Assembly (NCBI GenBank): GCA_026400595.1 | Contig: JAPLOT010000081.1 | Span: 1 to 34,850 of the forward strand | Source of the DNA: Alphaproteobacteria bacterium | GTDB lineage: Bacteria > Pseudomonadota > Alphaproteobacteria > Rhizobiales > Aestuariivirgaceae | DNA: 34,850 bases | Direction of reading: 5' to 3' | Shown here: positions 9,217 to 17,830 of the stretch, piece by piece | Layout of the letters: each line of letters begins with the position of its first letter | Numbering within the stretch: position 1 is the stretch's first letter | Position numbers and translations under genes: made by a program | Notes under the pieces: model-generated | Told to the model about the DNA's origin: nothing | The model's input: the letters and a program-made list of their open reading frames with translations, nothing else | Database searches by the model: none

Positions 9217-10636
9217 GAACCTCGATCAATTTCCTCGCCGCGCGGGCGATCTCGTCTTCGGTGAAGCCGGCAAAGCTCAAGAGAAGCCCCTGCTTGCGCT
9301 TTCGACCCGCATAATGCCCCGACAGGGACTGGCTTTCGATGCCATGCGCCAAGAGACGCGCGACAAGCCCCTCGTCGTCGGCGTGATCGTCAAGGCGCAG
9401 CAGCAGGGTCAGGCCCGCCGGCGAAGCTTCCACGTCAAAGAGCCTGCCGTCGCCGGGCTTGAGCGCGGCGATGAGGCATTCCCGCCGTGCCGCATAGATG
9501 CGGCGCATGCGGCGGATGTGGATGGCAAAGGCACCGCTCGACATGAAGCTGGCCAGCGCCGGCTGCGCCATGAGCGACGGCGGCGCGCCGTGCGACAGGC
9601 GCTCGTCGCGGAAGCGGCCAACCAGCGTCTTCGGCACCACCAGATAGCCCAGCCGGAGGATCGGCGAGAAGACCTTCGAGAAGGTGCCCGAGTAGATGAC
9701 GCTCGCCCGCTTGTCGAGACTCATCAGCGCCGGCAGGGGTCTTCCGACATAGCGGTATTCGCTGTCGTAGTCGTCCTCGATGACGATGGCACCGGCATCC
9801 GCCGCCCAGTCCAGGAGTTCGAGCCTGCGCGCCAAAGGCATGGTGACACCGGTCGGATACTGCCGTGCCGGGGTGACGAAGGCCGCCCGCGCCTGTGCCG
9901 CCCGCTCCCGCCCTGCCGACACCACCAGTCCTTCGTGGTCGACGGGAACCGGAACAACCGAAACGCCCCCCAAGGCGAAGACCCGGCGCGCGGTCGGATA
10001 GCCGGGCTCCTCGATCCAGATCCGATCGCCATCCTTCAGCACCGCGCGCGCCACGAGATCGAAGGCATCGACGCCCCCGGCCGTGACGATGACCTGTTCG
10101 GTGTCGCACGAAATCCCGCGCCACTCATAGAGGTGACGGGCGATGGCCTCCCGCAGCGGCAACCATCCGAAGGCATCATTGTGCTCGAGAAGCGTCACTG
10201 GCGGGTTGCGCCAGAAGCGTCCGAGCAACCGGCCCCAGTCATCATGGGGGAAGTTCTCCCAGTCCACCAGGCCGAAGCGGAAAGGCCGCGCCGGCTCGCG
10301 GCGCTGGCCTGCCGCCCTCGTGATCCTTGCCGGACGCGGTGCGGCAGCCGTCAGCAGCGACTCCGGCAGCTCCGCCGCCACGCGCGTGCCCGAGCCCGAA
10401 CGCGTCTCGATATAGCCCTCGCCCAGCAGCTGGCCATAGGCCTCCACGATGGTGGCGCGCGCCACTTTCAATTCGTCCGCAAGGGCCCGGGTCGACGGCA
10501 GCTTGGCCTGCGGCCTGAGCCGGCCGTCCAGCACCAGCGCCCTGATCTGCCGGGCAATCTGCGAATGCAGCGGTTCGCGGTCGTCGCGGTCGACGCCCAG
10601 CTCACTGGCCGAGGTTCCGAGAAGTGGTCTGCTCAT
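9206..10636 (-). CDS. MocR/PdxR-type regulator: GntR wHTH fused to class I aminotransferase domain
   Basis: REPLHSQIARQIRALVLDGRLRPQAKLPSTRALADELKVARATIVEAYGQLLGEGYIETRSGSGTRVA plus PLP fold with IVIEDDYDSEYRYVGRPLPALMSLD, VIYSGTFSKVFSPILRLGYLV; start chosen at MSRPLLG (ORF extends to 10705). Confidence 0.92.
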   Translation of the reverse strand: MSRPLLGTSASELGVDRDDREPLHSQIARQIRALVLDGRLRPQAKLPSTRALADELKVARATIVEAYGQLLGEGYIETRSGSGTRVAAELPESLLTAAAPRPARITRAAGQRREPARPFRFGLVDWENFPHDDWGRLLGRFWRNPPVTLLEHNDAFGWLPLREAIARHLYEWRGISCDTEQVIVTAGGVDAFDLVARAVLKDGDRIWIEEPGYPTARRVFALGGVSVVPVPVDHEGLVVSAGRERAAQARAAFVTPARQYPTGVTMPLARRLELLDWAADAGAIVIEDDYDSEYRYVGRPLPALMSLDKRASVIYSGTFSKVFSPILRLGYLVVPKTLVGRFRDERLSHGAPPSLMAQPALASFMSSGAFAIHIRRMRRIYAARRECLIAALKPGDGRLFDVEASPAGLTLLLRLDDHADDEGLVARLLAHGIESQSLSGHYAGRKRKQGLLLSFAGFTEDEIARAARKLIEVLDA

Positions 10637-10669
10637 AAGCGTCAAACATGGTCCTTTCATCCGGACCAT
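10623..10669. promoter_or_regulatory. Candidate MocR operator: direct repeat TGGTC(T/C)NNNTCAT plus perfect inverted repeat ATGGTCC-N8-GGACCAT
   Basis: 10648-10654 ATGGTCC / 10663-10669 GGACCAT; TGGTCTGCTCAT (10625) and TGGTCCTTTCAT (10649), 24 bp apart; sits at the divergent MocR/PNPOx-like promoter. Confidence 0.5.
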
Positions 10670-10707
10670 ATCGCAGCCTAAGAGGGATCGCAAACAGGAG
10701 ACCACAA

Positions 10708-11355
10708 ATGGCTGCTGCCCCCAGCGAACGAACGCGCGTGAAGCGGCTGAACAAGCGCGCGAAGTATGATGCAGAGACAGTGCATGGCATTCTTGATGCC
10801 ATGCCAGTCTGCAGCGTTGGCTATGTCTTCAAGGGCGCGCCCTTCGTGACCACCACGCTGCAGTGGCGCGAGGGCGATCACATCTTCTGGCACGGTTCGG
10901 CCGCCAGCCGCATGCTGGAGGCCTGCGAGAATGCCGAGGTCTGCGTCAGCGTCAGCATCATCGACGGCTTCGTGATGGCGCGCTCGGCCTTCAATCATTC
11001 CTGCAACTACCGCTCGGTCATGGTCTTCGGAACCGCCCGCAAGATCACCGACCCCGCCGAGAAGGAGCTGCGGTTGCGCAATTTCACCGAGCAGCTCTGG
11101 CCCGGCAGGTGGGACATGCTGCGCCCTGTCACGGCCAAGGAAATCAAGGCGACGACGGTGCTCACCCTTGCCCTGGACGAATCCTCGGCCAAGGTCCGCA
11201 ACGGACCTCCAGGCGACGACGAGGAGGACTATGCCCTTCCCATCTGGGCCGGCGTCATTCCGGTCAGGACCCAGATCCTTCCGTCGACGGACGATCCGCG
11301 CCTGATCCCGGGCCTCACCCCTCCGCCGCATATCGGCAGCTTCAAGTTCGGCTAG
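10708..11355 (+). CDS. Pyridoxamine 5'-phosphate oxidase family / flavin-nucleotide-binding protein
   Basis: VKRLNKRAKYDAETVHGILDAMPVCSVGYVFKGAPFVTTTLQWREGDHIFWHGSAASRML; RBS-like CAGGAG 8 nt upstream of ATG. Confidence 0.88.
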   Translation: MAAAPSERTRVKRLNKRAKYDAETVHGILDAMPVCSVGYVFKGAPFVTTTLQWREGDHIFWHGSAASRMLEACENAEVCVSVSIIDGFVMARSAFNHSCNYRSVMVFGTARKITDPAEKELRLRNFTEQLWPGRWDMLRPVTAKEIKATTVLTLALDESSAKVRNGPPGDDEEDYALPIWAGVIPVRTQILPSTDDPRLIPGLTPPPHIGSFKFG

Positions 11356-11762
11356 GCTGTGCGCCGCATCAGCTCGACCATATAGGCCGTCGACCAACCG
11401 AACATGAGAAAGCCGTTGGCTGTCGTGAGGCCAGACAGCAAGCGCCAGTCCGGCCCGAGCGTGATGTCGCCAAAACCGGCCGTGGTGAAGGACACCAGCG
11501 CGAAGTAGACGGCAGGTTCGAGCGTGTCGAAGGCGCCGACCGCGAGGAACGTGACGGCCCAGGCCATGACATTGATCAACTGCACCCCAAGGATGAACAG
11601 CACCGTCGTGATGATCACGCCGGTATTGGCATAACGCCGCAGGTAGCGGCGCTCGAATTTGATCATCGCCTCAAGTCGCCGGTTAAGGTAGGCCAGCATC
11701 TCGGCCTGGAAGGCGACCGTTATGGCGATCACGAGCATGCCGATCAGGATCTGCACGATCAC
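11352..11762 (-). CDS. Small potassium-channel-like (ion channel domain) membrane protein
   Basis: Pore/selectivity-filter motif SFTTAGFGDITLG between hydrophobic helices; GTG start overlapping the upstream TGA (GTGA). Confidence 0.82.
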   Translation of the reverse strand: MIVQILIGMLVIAITVAFQAEMLAYLNRRLEAMIKFERRYLRRYANTGVIITTVLFILGVQLINVMAWAVTFLAVGAFDTLEPAVYFALVSFTTAGFGDITLGPDWRLLSGLTTANGFLMFGWSTAYMVELMRRTA

Positions 11763-12118
11763 GTGTCGGAAACCTCCACGCGGAGGATCTGCCCCTGGGC
11801 GTTGAGCGTCACATGCTCGACGCCGGCGCGCCGGAAGGCCTTGCCGCTCGATCGCGACGTCGCAGCAAGCCGCCAGACGCTGCGCACAGCGTGCGGCGCG
11901 ATCAGCTCCATCGAGTCGTCGATGGAGTGCTGGTCGGGATATTCGGCAAAGTAGGCCGACATCGACTGCAGGATGGCTTCGCGTCCGGTGAGCACGCCAA
12001 TGGCGGGCGAGTGATAGGTGGCATCGGGCGCGATCAAGGGTTTCACCAGATTCACGTCGAATGCGTTCAGCGCCTCGTGGTATCGCCTGACGATGGCCAG
12101 CGCGTCGACCGCATTCAC
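11759..12118 (-). CDS. NTF2-like / SnoaL-like domain protein
   Basis: 119 aa; DALAIVRRYHEALNAFDVNLVKPLIAPDATYHSPAIGVLTGREAILQSMSAYFAEYPDQHSIDD; GTG start overlapping upstream TGA. Confidence 0.75.
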   Translation of the reverse strand: MNAVDALAIVRRYHEALNAFDVNLVKPLIAPDATYHSPAIGVLTGREAILQSMSAYFAEYPDQHSIDDSMELIAPHAVRSVWRLAATSRSSGKAFRRAGVEHVTLNAQGQILRVEVSDT

Positions 12119-13512
12119 GATGCCAGGCCGCCGATGATGCGGATCCAGCTGCGGATGCCCCGCTGGAAGCTTGCAAGATTGTATTTCTCGTTGGGACTGT
12201 GGATCGCGTCGTCGTTCAGGCCGAAGCCGACAAGCACGCTGTCCATGCCGAGGATGTCCTTGAAGGAACGGCAGATCGGAATCGAACCACCCGATCCCAT
12301 CAGCACAGCATCGCGCTTGAACTCAGCCTTGAGCGCCGCCGCCGATTTCGAGATCCAGGGATTGTTCTCCGGGATCTCGGTGGCCGGACTGCCGCCGCCG
12401 CGCCCGGAGAACGTGACCTTGCAGTCCTTCGGGATACGCGCCTTCACAAACGCCTGGAAGGCCTTCAACACCTTCTCCGGGTCCTGCTTGCCGACCAGCC
12501 GGAAGGTGAACTTGGCATGGGCCTGCGACGGCAGGACCGTCTTGGTGCCGGCGCCGGTATAGCCGCCCCAGACGCCGTTCACCTCTGCCGTGGGCCGCGC
12601 CCAGATCTGCTCAAGCACGCTCTTGCCCTTCTCGCCCGCCGGAACCGTGAGGCCGACCTCCTTCAGAAACTTCGCGTCCGAGAACTTCAGGGCCTTCCAC
12701 TGCTTCTTCGTGGCGGCAGGCAGCGGCGACACGCCATCATAGAAGCCGGGAATGGTGATCTTGCCCGTCTTGTCATGCAGGGCTGCGATCACCTTGCTCA
12801 GGACGCGGATGGGATTCATCGCGGGTCCGCCATACATGCCGGAATGCAGATCGATGCGCGGCCCGGTGATGGTGACCTCCTCATGCACTAGCCCGCGCAG
12901 GCGCGTGGTGATGGCTGGCGTCTTCGCATCCCACATGTTGGTATCGCAGACGAAGGCCACGGCGCAGGACAGTTCCTTCCTGTTGGCCTTCAGGAAGGGC
13001 ACGAGCGACGGCGAACCCGATTCTTCCTCGCCTTCGATGAGGAAGGTCGCCTTGATCGGCAGCGAGCCGGTCGCCGTGATCCATGCGCGCGCCGCCTCGA
13101 CAAAGGTCATGAACTGTCCCTTGTCGTCAGCAGTGCCGCGGCCATAGAGGCGTTCGATGCCATCCGCATCCTTGCGGCGCTGCGGCGCGAAGGGCGGGGT
13201 CTTCCACAGCTCCAGCGGATCCGCAGGCTGTACATCATAGTGCCCATAGAACAGGACATGCGGCGTCTTCGCATTCGCATCCTTGGGCGTGTAATGCTCC
13301 ACGACCATCGGGCGCCCAGGTGTCGGCCTGGCCTTCGCATCGAAACCCATGGACGAAAGGTCGGCGACGATGGCCGCTGCCGCCCTGTCGCAGTCGGCGG
13401 CGTGGGCCGGATCGGTCGAGATCGAGGGAATCCGGCAGAGCGTGAAAAGCCTTTCGAGGCTCTGGTCGAAGTCCTTCTCTGCGGCGGAGAGAATGGGGGC
13501 AAGGTCGGTCAT
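12115..13512 (-). CDS. M20 family dipeptidase
   Basis: VLFYGHYDVQPADPLELWKTPPFAPQ, YGRGTADDKGQFMTFVEA, LIEGEEESGSPSL; start at MTDLAPILSAAEKDFDQ. Confidence 0.93.
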   Translation of the reverse strand: MTDLAPILSAAEKDFDQSLERLFTLCRIPSISTDPAHAADCDRAAAAIVADLSSMGFDAKARPTPGRPMVVEHYTPKDANAKTPHVLFYGHYDVQPADPLELWKTPPFAPQRRKDADGIERLYGRGTADDKGQFMTFVEAARAWITATGSLPIKATFLIEGEEESGSPSLVPFLKANRKELSCAVAFVCDTNMWDAKTPAITTRLRGLVHEEVTITGPRIDLHSGMYGGPAMNPIRVLSKVIAALHDKTGKITIPGFYDGVSPLPAATKKQWKALKFSDAKFLKEVGLTVPAGEKGKSVLEQIWARPTAEVNGVWGGYTGAGTKTVLPSQAHAKFTFRLVGKQDPEKVLKAFQAFVKARIPKDCKVTFSGRGGGSPATEIPENNPWISKSAAALKAEFKRDAVLMGSGGSIPICRSFKDILGMDSVLVGFGLNDDAIHSPNEKYNLASFQRGIRSWIRIIGGLAS

Positions 13513-13522
13513 GGATCGTTCC

Positions 13523-14950
13523 TCACGCAAATTCGGAGATGATGCGGGCCCAGCTGCGGATGCCCTTGTGATAGCATTCGACGTCGTATTTCTCGTTGGG
13601 ACTGTGAACGCTATCGGCATCGCGCGCGAAGCCCACCAGCAGGCTGTCGATTCCCAAGTGAGTCTTGAAGGACTCGACCACGGGGATCGATGCGCCGCAG
13701 CCGATCAGCGCGGCGGGCCTCCCCCATTCGTCCTCCAGGGCCTTCCGCGCGGCAATGACCCACGGCGTGTCAGCCGCAATCGAGATGCCGGTGCTGTCGC
13801 CGTGACCGCCAGAGAACCTCGCCTTGCAATCCTTCGGCAGGCGGGCCTTCACGAAGTCCCGGAACGCCTTGTGGATCTTGCGTGGGTTCTGACCTTCCAC
13901 GAGGCGGAAGGTGAGTTTGGCGGTGGCTTCCGCCGGCAAGACGGTCTTGGAGCCAGCGCCGCGATAGCCGCCGAAGATGCCGTTGAACTCGGCGGTCGGG
14001 CGGGCCCACATCTGTTCGAGCGGCGTGAACGCCGTCTCGCCAGCAGGCTGCGACAGGCCGACATCGCCGAGATACTTCTTTGCCGAAAATCGCAGCTTCG
14101 ACCATTCCCGCCGGCGCTCGGCCGAGGGGGGCTTTACACCGTCGTAGAAGCCGGGAATGGTCACACGGCCCCGAGAGTCGTGCATATCGGCCAGGATGCG
14201 GCTTAGTACCTTGATCGGATTGACGGCCGGGCCGCCATAGTATCCGGAGTGGAGGTCGATCTTCGGCCCGGTGACGATCACCTCGTCATCGATGCAGCCG
14301 CGCAGCCGCGTGATGATGGCCGGGGTTTCGTCCATCCAGAGTTCGGTATCGCAGATGAAGGCGGCATCCGCCTTGAACTCGCGCGCATTGAGGGCCAGGA
14401 AGCGGTCAATGTGGGTGGAATCCCCCTCCTCGTCGCCCTCGAGCATGATCGTCAGCCGGAAGGGCAAGGAGCCCACCTGCGAGAGCCATGCCCGGCTGGC
14501 TTCGAGAAAGGTCATCAACTGGCCCTTGTCGTCGCTGGCCCCCCTGGCAAAGATGCGATCCTTGCCATCCTTTCCCCTGCGGATCTGCGGGGAGAAGGGC
14601 GGGCTGTCCCACAGCTGCAGCGGATCGGCGGGCTGTACGTCATAATGACCATAGAAGAGGATATGGGGTGGCCGCGGCGAGGCGGCCGGCGGGTCAAGTT
14701 TTCCGATCACGACCGGCTGGCCGGTGGTCTCCCGGATCGAGGCCTCGAAACCCATGGCGGCGAGGGTTCCTTCCAGCCAGCGGGCGGCATCACGGCACGA
14801 CCCGTGGTATTGCGGATCGGTACCGACGGAGGGAAAGCGGAGAAATTCGAACAGGCGGTCAAGGCTGAAAGTAAATTGTTGATCAATTTGCGCGAGAACA
14901 GGTTCAAGATGGGACAAGACAACACCATGGGGCCGGAAAACCGGAATCAT
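13523..14950 (-). CDS. M20 family dipeptidase (paralogue of the adjacent gene)
   Basis: ILFYGHYDVQPADPLQLWDSPPFSPQ, FARGASDDKGQLMTFLEASRAW, MLEGDEEGDSTHIDRF; collinear with 12115-13512. Start MIPVFRPHG, or ORF start at 14971. Confidence 0.92.
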   Translation of the reverse strand: MIPVFRPHGVVLSHLEPVLAQIDQQFTFSLDRLFEFLRFPSVGTDPQYHGSCRDAARWLEGTLAAMGFEASIRETTGQPVVIGKLDPPAASPRPPHILFYGHYDVQPADPLQLWDSPPFSPQIRRGKDGKDRIFARGASDDKGQLMTFLEASRAWLSQVGSLPFRLTIMLEGDEEGDSTHIDRFLALNAREFKADAAFICDTELWMDETPAIITRLRGCIDDEVIVTGPKIDLHSGYYGGPAVNPIKVLSRILADMHDSRGRVTIPGFYDGVKPPSAERRREWSKLRFSAKKYLGDVGLSQPAGETAFTPLEQMWARPTAEFNGIFGGYRGAGSKTVLPAEATAKLTFRLVEGQNPRKIHKAFRDFVKARLPKDCKARFSGGHGDSTGISIAADTPWVIAARKALEDEWGRPAALIGCGASIPVVESFKTHLGIDSLLVGFARDADSVHSPNEKYDVECYHKGIRSWARIISEFA

Positions 14951-14994
14951 AGGCACTGTCTCACGGCGCATGCCCGTGGAGCAAGGGTCAGGTC

Positions 14995-16551
14995 ATGAGC
15001 ACGGCCGCGCCGCAGTTCCAGCTGGCCCGCGACAGCCTGCAGGCACGCGAGCCCGCGGCCGGCATCGGCCGGATCCGCCGCCGGGGCTACCAGCGCTTCG
15101 TGCATCTCATGTCCTTCGTGGACCTGGCTTTCGTCTGGCGCCGGCGCTGGTTCTTCATCACCATGATCCTGGGCTTCGCGCTGATGTCGGCGCCAACCCC
15201 CGCGGGCCTGACCCACGAAGGTCAGATCGTTCTGGTCATGTCGCTCATGGCGACCATGCTCTTCATCACCGAGGCCATCCCGCTGCCAACCGTGCCACTG
15301 CTGATCATCGTCGGCGAGGTGGTGCTACTCGGCATGGATTCCACCGAAGTGGCCCGCAGCCTGATGACCGATTCCGTGCTCTTCATCATGGGGTCGCTGA
15401 TGCTCGCCGTGGCCATCGTCAAGCAGCGGCTCGACAAGCGCATTGCCTGGTGGATCGTGCGGGTGACCGGGACCAACGTCTACTGGATCAGCTTCGGCAT
15501 CGTCACGGTCTGCGGCGTTCTCGCGGCCTTCATCGGCGAGCACACGGTCGCCGCCATGATGTTGCCCGTGGGCGTCACGCTGATCTCGCTCACGTCGAAC
15601 GACCCGAAGAAGGTCCACAATCTGGCGGCCGTCATCCTGTTCTCGATTTCCTATGGCTGCTCCATTGCGGGTGTGGCGACACCGTCCGGCGGAGCCCGGA
15701 ACGCCATCATCATCAGTTACTGGAAGGACTTCTTCTACAATCCGCTGGATCCGGAAACGCGCCGCTTCCTGATGGACTACGTCACCTGGACCATCTACGC
15801 CTTCCCGATGTTCCTGCTCCGCCTGCCCATCGTGGCGGCACTGCTGATCTACACGTTCAAGCCGGAAGTCACGGACATGTCCCGGGCCATCAGCCGCCTG
15901 CGGGCGCAGGTCTCGATGCAGGGTCCCATGCGCGGCAATGAATGGATGACCATCCTGATCTTCGCCATCACCATCCTGGGCTGGGTCACGATGTCGAATA
16001 CGCTCGGGCTGGGCATCATCGCGGTCGCCGGCGCAGCAGCCTTCCTGGTCTTCGGCCTGGTGCGCTGGGAGGACATCAACTCCGGCGTCAACTGGGGGGT
16101 GGTCCTGCTCTATGCCGCGGCGATCTCGCTCGGTGTCGAGATGAAGGCGACGGGTGCTGCCGAATGGGTGGCGGCCAGCGTCTTCGACGTGATGAAGAGC
16201 CTGTCGATCGGATCGGGCATCGGCTTCAACGCAGCCATTTCGCTGCTGACCATCGGCGTCTCGAATACCATGACGGCCGGTGCCGCCGTGGCCGTGCTTG
16301 CTCCGGTGGTGCTGAAGACCGCCGTGGCTGCCGGCGAGGATCCGATCAGCGCCGGCTTCGTGACCGCCATCTCATCTGCCTTCGGCTACCTCACGCCGGC
16401 GGCGCAGCCGGCCTTCACCATCATCTTCGCCTCGGGTTATCTGAAGGGTCCCGACTTCTTCAAGATCGGCATCCGCATGATGCTGATCTCCTTTGCGGTG
16501 CTCCTGCTCCTGGCCACGGTGTACTGGCCATTCCTGCAGCACATGTCATAG
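14995..16551 (+). CDS. DASS/SLC13 family anion:sodium symporter
   Basis: 518 aa polytopic; ITEAIPLPTVPLLIIVGEVVLLG, FIGEHTVAAMMLPVGV, GVATPSGGARNAIIISYW, GVSNTMTAGAAVAVLAPVVL. Confidence 0.92.
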   Translation: MSTAAPQFQLARDSLQAREPAAGIGRIRRRGYQRFVHLMSFVDLAFVWRRRWFFITMILGFALMSAPTPAGLTHEGQIVLVMSLMATMLFITEAIPLPTVPLLIIVGEVVLLGMDSTEVARSLMTDSVLFIMGSLMLAVAIVKQRLDKRIAWWIVRVTGTNVYWISFGIVTVCGVLAAFIGEHTVAAMMLPVGVTLISLTSNDPKKVHNLAAVILFSISYGCSIAGVATPSGGARNAIIISYWKDFFYNPLDPETRRFLMDYVTWTIYAFPMFLLRLPIVAALLIYTFKPEVTDMSRAISRLRAQVSMQGPMRGNEWMTILIFAITILGWVTMSNTLGLGIIAVAGAAAFLVFGLVRWEDINSGVNWGVVLLYAAAISLGVEMKATGAAEWVAASVFDVMKSLSIGSGIGFNAAISLLTIGVSNTMTAGAAVAVLAPVVLKTAVAAGEDPISAGFVTAISSAFGYLTPAAQPAFTIIFASGYLKGPDFFKIGIRMMLISFAVLLLLATVYWPFLQHMS

Positions 16552-16560
16552 GCTGGGCGC

Positions 16561-17826
16561 ATGGCGTTCTTCAGCCGCACAACCCTCTCGGACCGCCAGG
16601 AAGCAGCGGTAAACAAGACCCTGCAGAACCTGCGGACCCAGCGCCGCAACCGGTTCCGGGCGCTTGCCTGCATCGACGGGACCGACGAATCCTTCGTGAC
16701 AGTGCGCTTCGGTGCGCGATACTGCGTGCAGAGCAACTGCGATCTGATCATCCTCTTTGTCAGACCCATCGACCAGGGGCTGCATTCCGGCGGCCTGCAG
16801 GTGCGGCTTGCCCGCCAGAACATGCTGGACGCGGGCTTCGAACTGCCCGGAGTCCGCCACCTCCGCCGCGCGATCGAGATTCTCAAGGAAGAGGGAATTG
16901 ACGTGTCTGCCTGGCCGCAGGAGGCCGAACATCAGGATGCCTGGGGGGACGCCGCCGGCGACAACAAGATCGAGTACCTCAGCCCCGAAGGCCGTTCGGT
17001 TGTGGTCAAGCTGAAGACGGCGCCGGACTCGCGCTCGATGCAGGCCGTGCGCCGGTCCGCAGTGCTCGCCACAGTGACAGGTGAGCCGATCACCCTGTTT
17101 TCGGTGGCGACGACCGAGTCGGGCCGGAGCGCCGCCGAGGAGGCCGTGGCCAATGCAAAAGCTCTTCTCAGGGCCATGAAGATCAACGTGGCCGAGACGC
17201 GCGTGGCCGTGGGCACGCCAGCGGAAGAGATCATCGAGTCGGGATCGCTCTACAAGGTCATCGTCGTGACAGACGAAGGCCGCAGCAGATTGCAGCGCCT
17301 GTTCCGCGGGTCGATCGCAACCGATGACCCGGCCTTCCGGCACGACGTCAATGAAATGGGGGAGGCCCCGGTTCTCGAACATGGCGCGTTGCGCCTCACC
17401 CAGTCCGGCGTGATCCTGGACTATCTGGCCGAACGGACCGGCCGGTACGGCGCGGAGAACGCCAGCGAACGGCGCGAGATCTGGCGCTGGATCCTCTTCG
17501 ACAATCACAAGTTCACGGCGAGCCTCGCGACCCTGCGCTTCCTCGTCAACTTCGCCAAGACGGGCGAGACTCCGGTAACGGAATTCCTGCGGGCCCGCGC
17601 CATCAACGCCATCAAGATCGTCGACGGGCATCTTGCCGAACATACCTTCATCATTGGCAAGCGACTGACGATCGCCGACGTCTCGCTGAGCGGATATGTG
17701 TTCTATGGTGACGAGCTGACCATCCCGCTCGCCAGCTATTCCAATCTGCAGAAGTGGATGGATCGCATCCGGGCGCTTCCCGGCTGGAAGCATCCCTATG
17801 ATCTGATGCCGCGCGCGCCGATGTGA
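16561..17826 (+). CDS. Chimeric protein: N-terminal universal stress protein-like region fused to a glutathione S-transferase lacking most of its N-terminal thioredoxin-like half
   Basis: Usp-like: RALACIDGTDESFVTVRFGARYCVQSNCDLIILFVRPI...AEEIIESGSLYKVIVVTDEGRSRLQRLFRGSIA; GST-like: EMGEAPVLEHGALRLTQSGVILDYLAERTGRYGAENASERREIWRWILFDNHKF...FIIGKRLTIADVSLSGYVFYG. Confidence 0.8.
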   Translation: MAFFSRTTLSDRQEAAVNKTLQNLRTQRRNRFRALACIDGTDESFVTVRFGARYCVQSNCDLIILFVRPIDQGLHSGGLQVRLARQNMLDAGFELPGVRHLRRAIEILKEEGIDVSAWPQEAEHQDAWGDAAGDNKIEYLSPEGRSVVVKLKTAPDSRSMQAVRRSAVLATVTGEPITLFSVATTESGRSAAEEAVANAKALLRAMKINVAETRVAVGTPAEEIIESGSLYKVIVVTDEGRSRLQRLFRGSIATDDPAFRHDVNEMGEAPVLEHGALRLTQSGVILDYLAERTGRYGAENASERREIWRWILFDNHKFTASLATLRFLVNFAKTGETPVTEFLRARAINAIKIVDGHLAEHTFIIGKRLTIADVSLSGYVFYGDELTIPLASYSNLQKWMDRIRALPGWKHPYDLMPRAPM

Positions 17827-17830
17827 ACGG

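Noticed and set aside
7792-9264. 490-aa plus-strand ORF
   Set aside because: Antisense to AbgB-like amidohydrolase; Arg/Gly/His-rich shadow frame.
8984-10681. 565-aa plus-strand ORF
   Set aside because: Antisense to the well-supported MocR and AbgB-like genes; His/Arg/Gln-rich composition typical of shadow ORFs in GC-rich DNA; no family motif.
12115-14971. Tandem peptidases as one frameshifted or duplicated assembly artefact
   Set aside because: The two ORFs are full length and strongly diverged in sequence, so a real ancient duplication rather than an assembly repeat.
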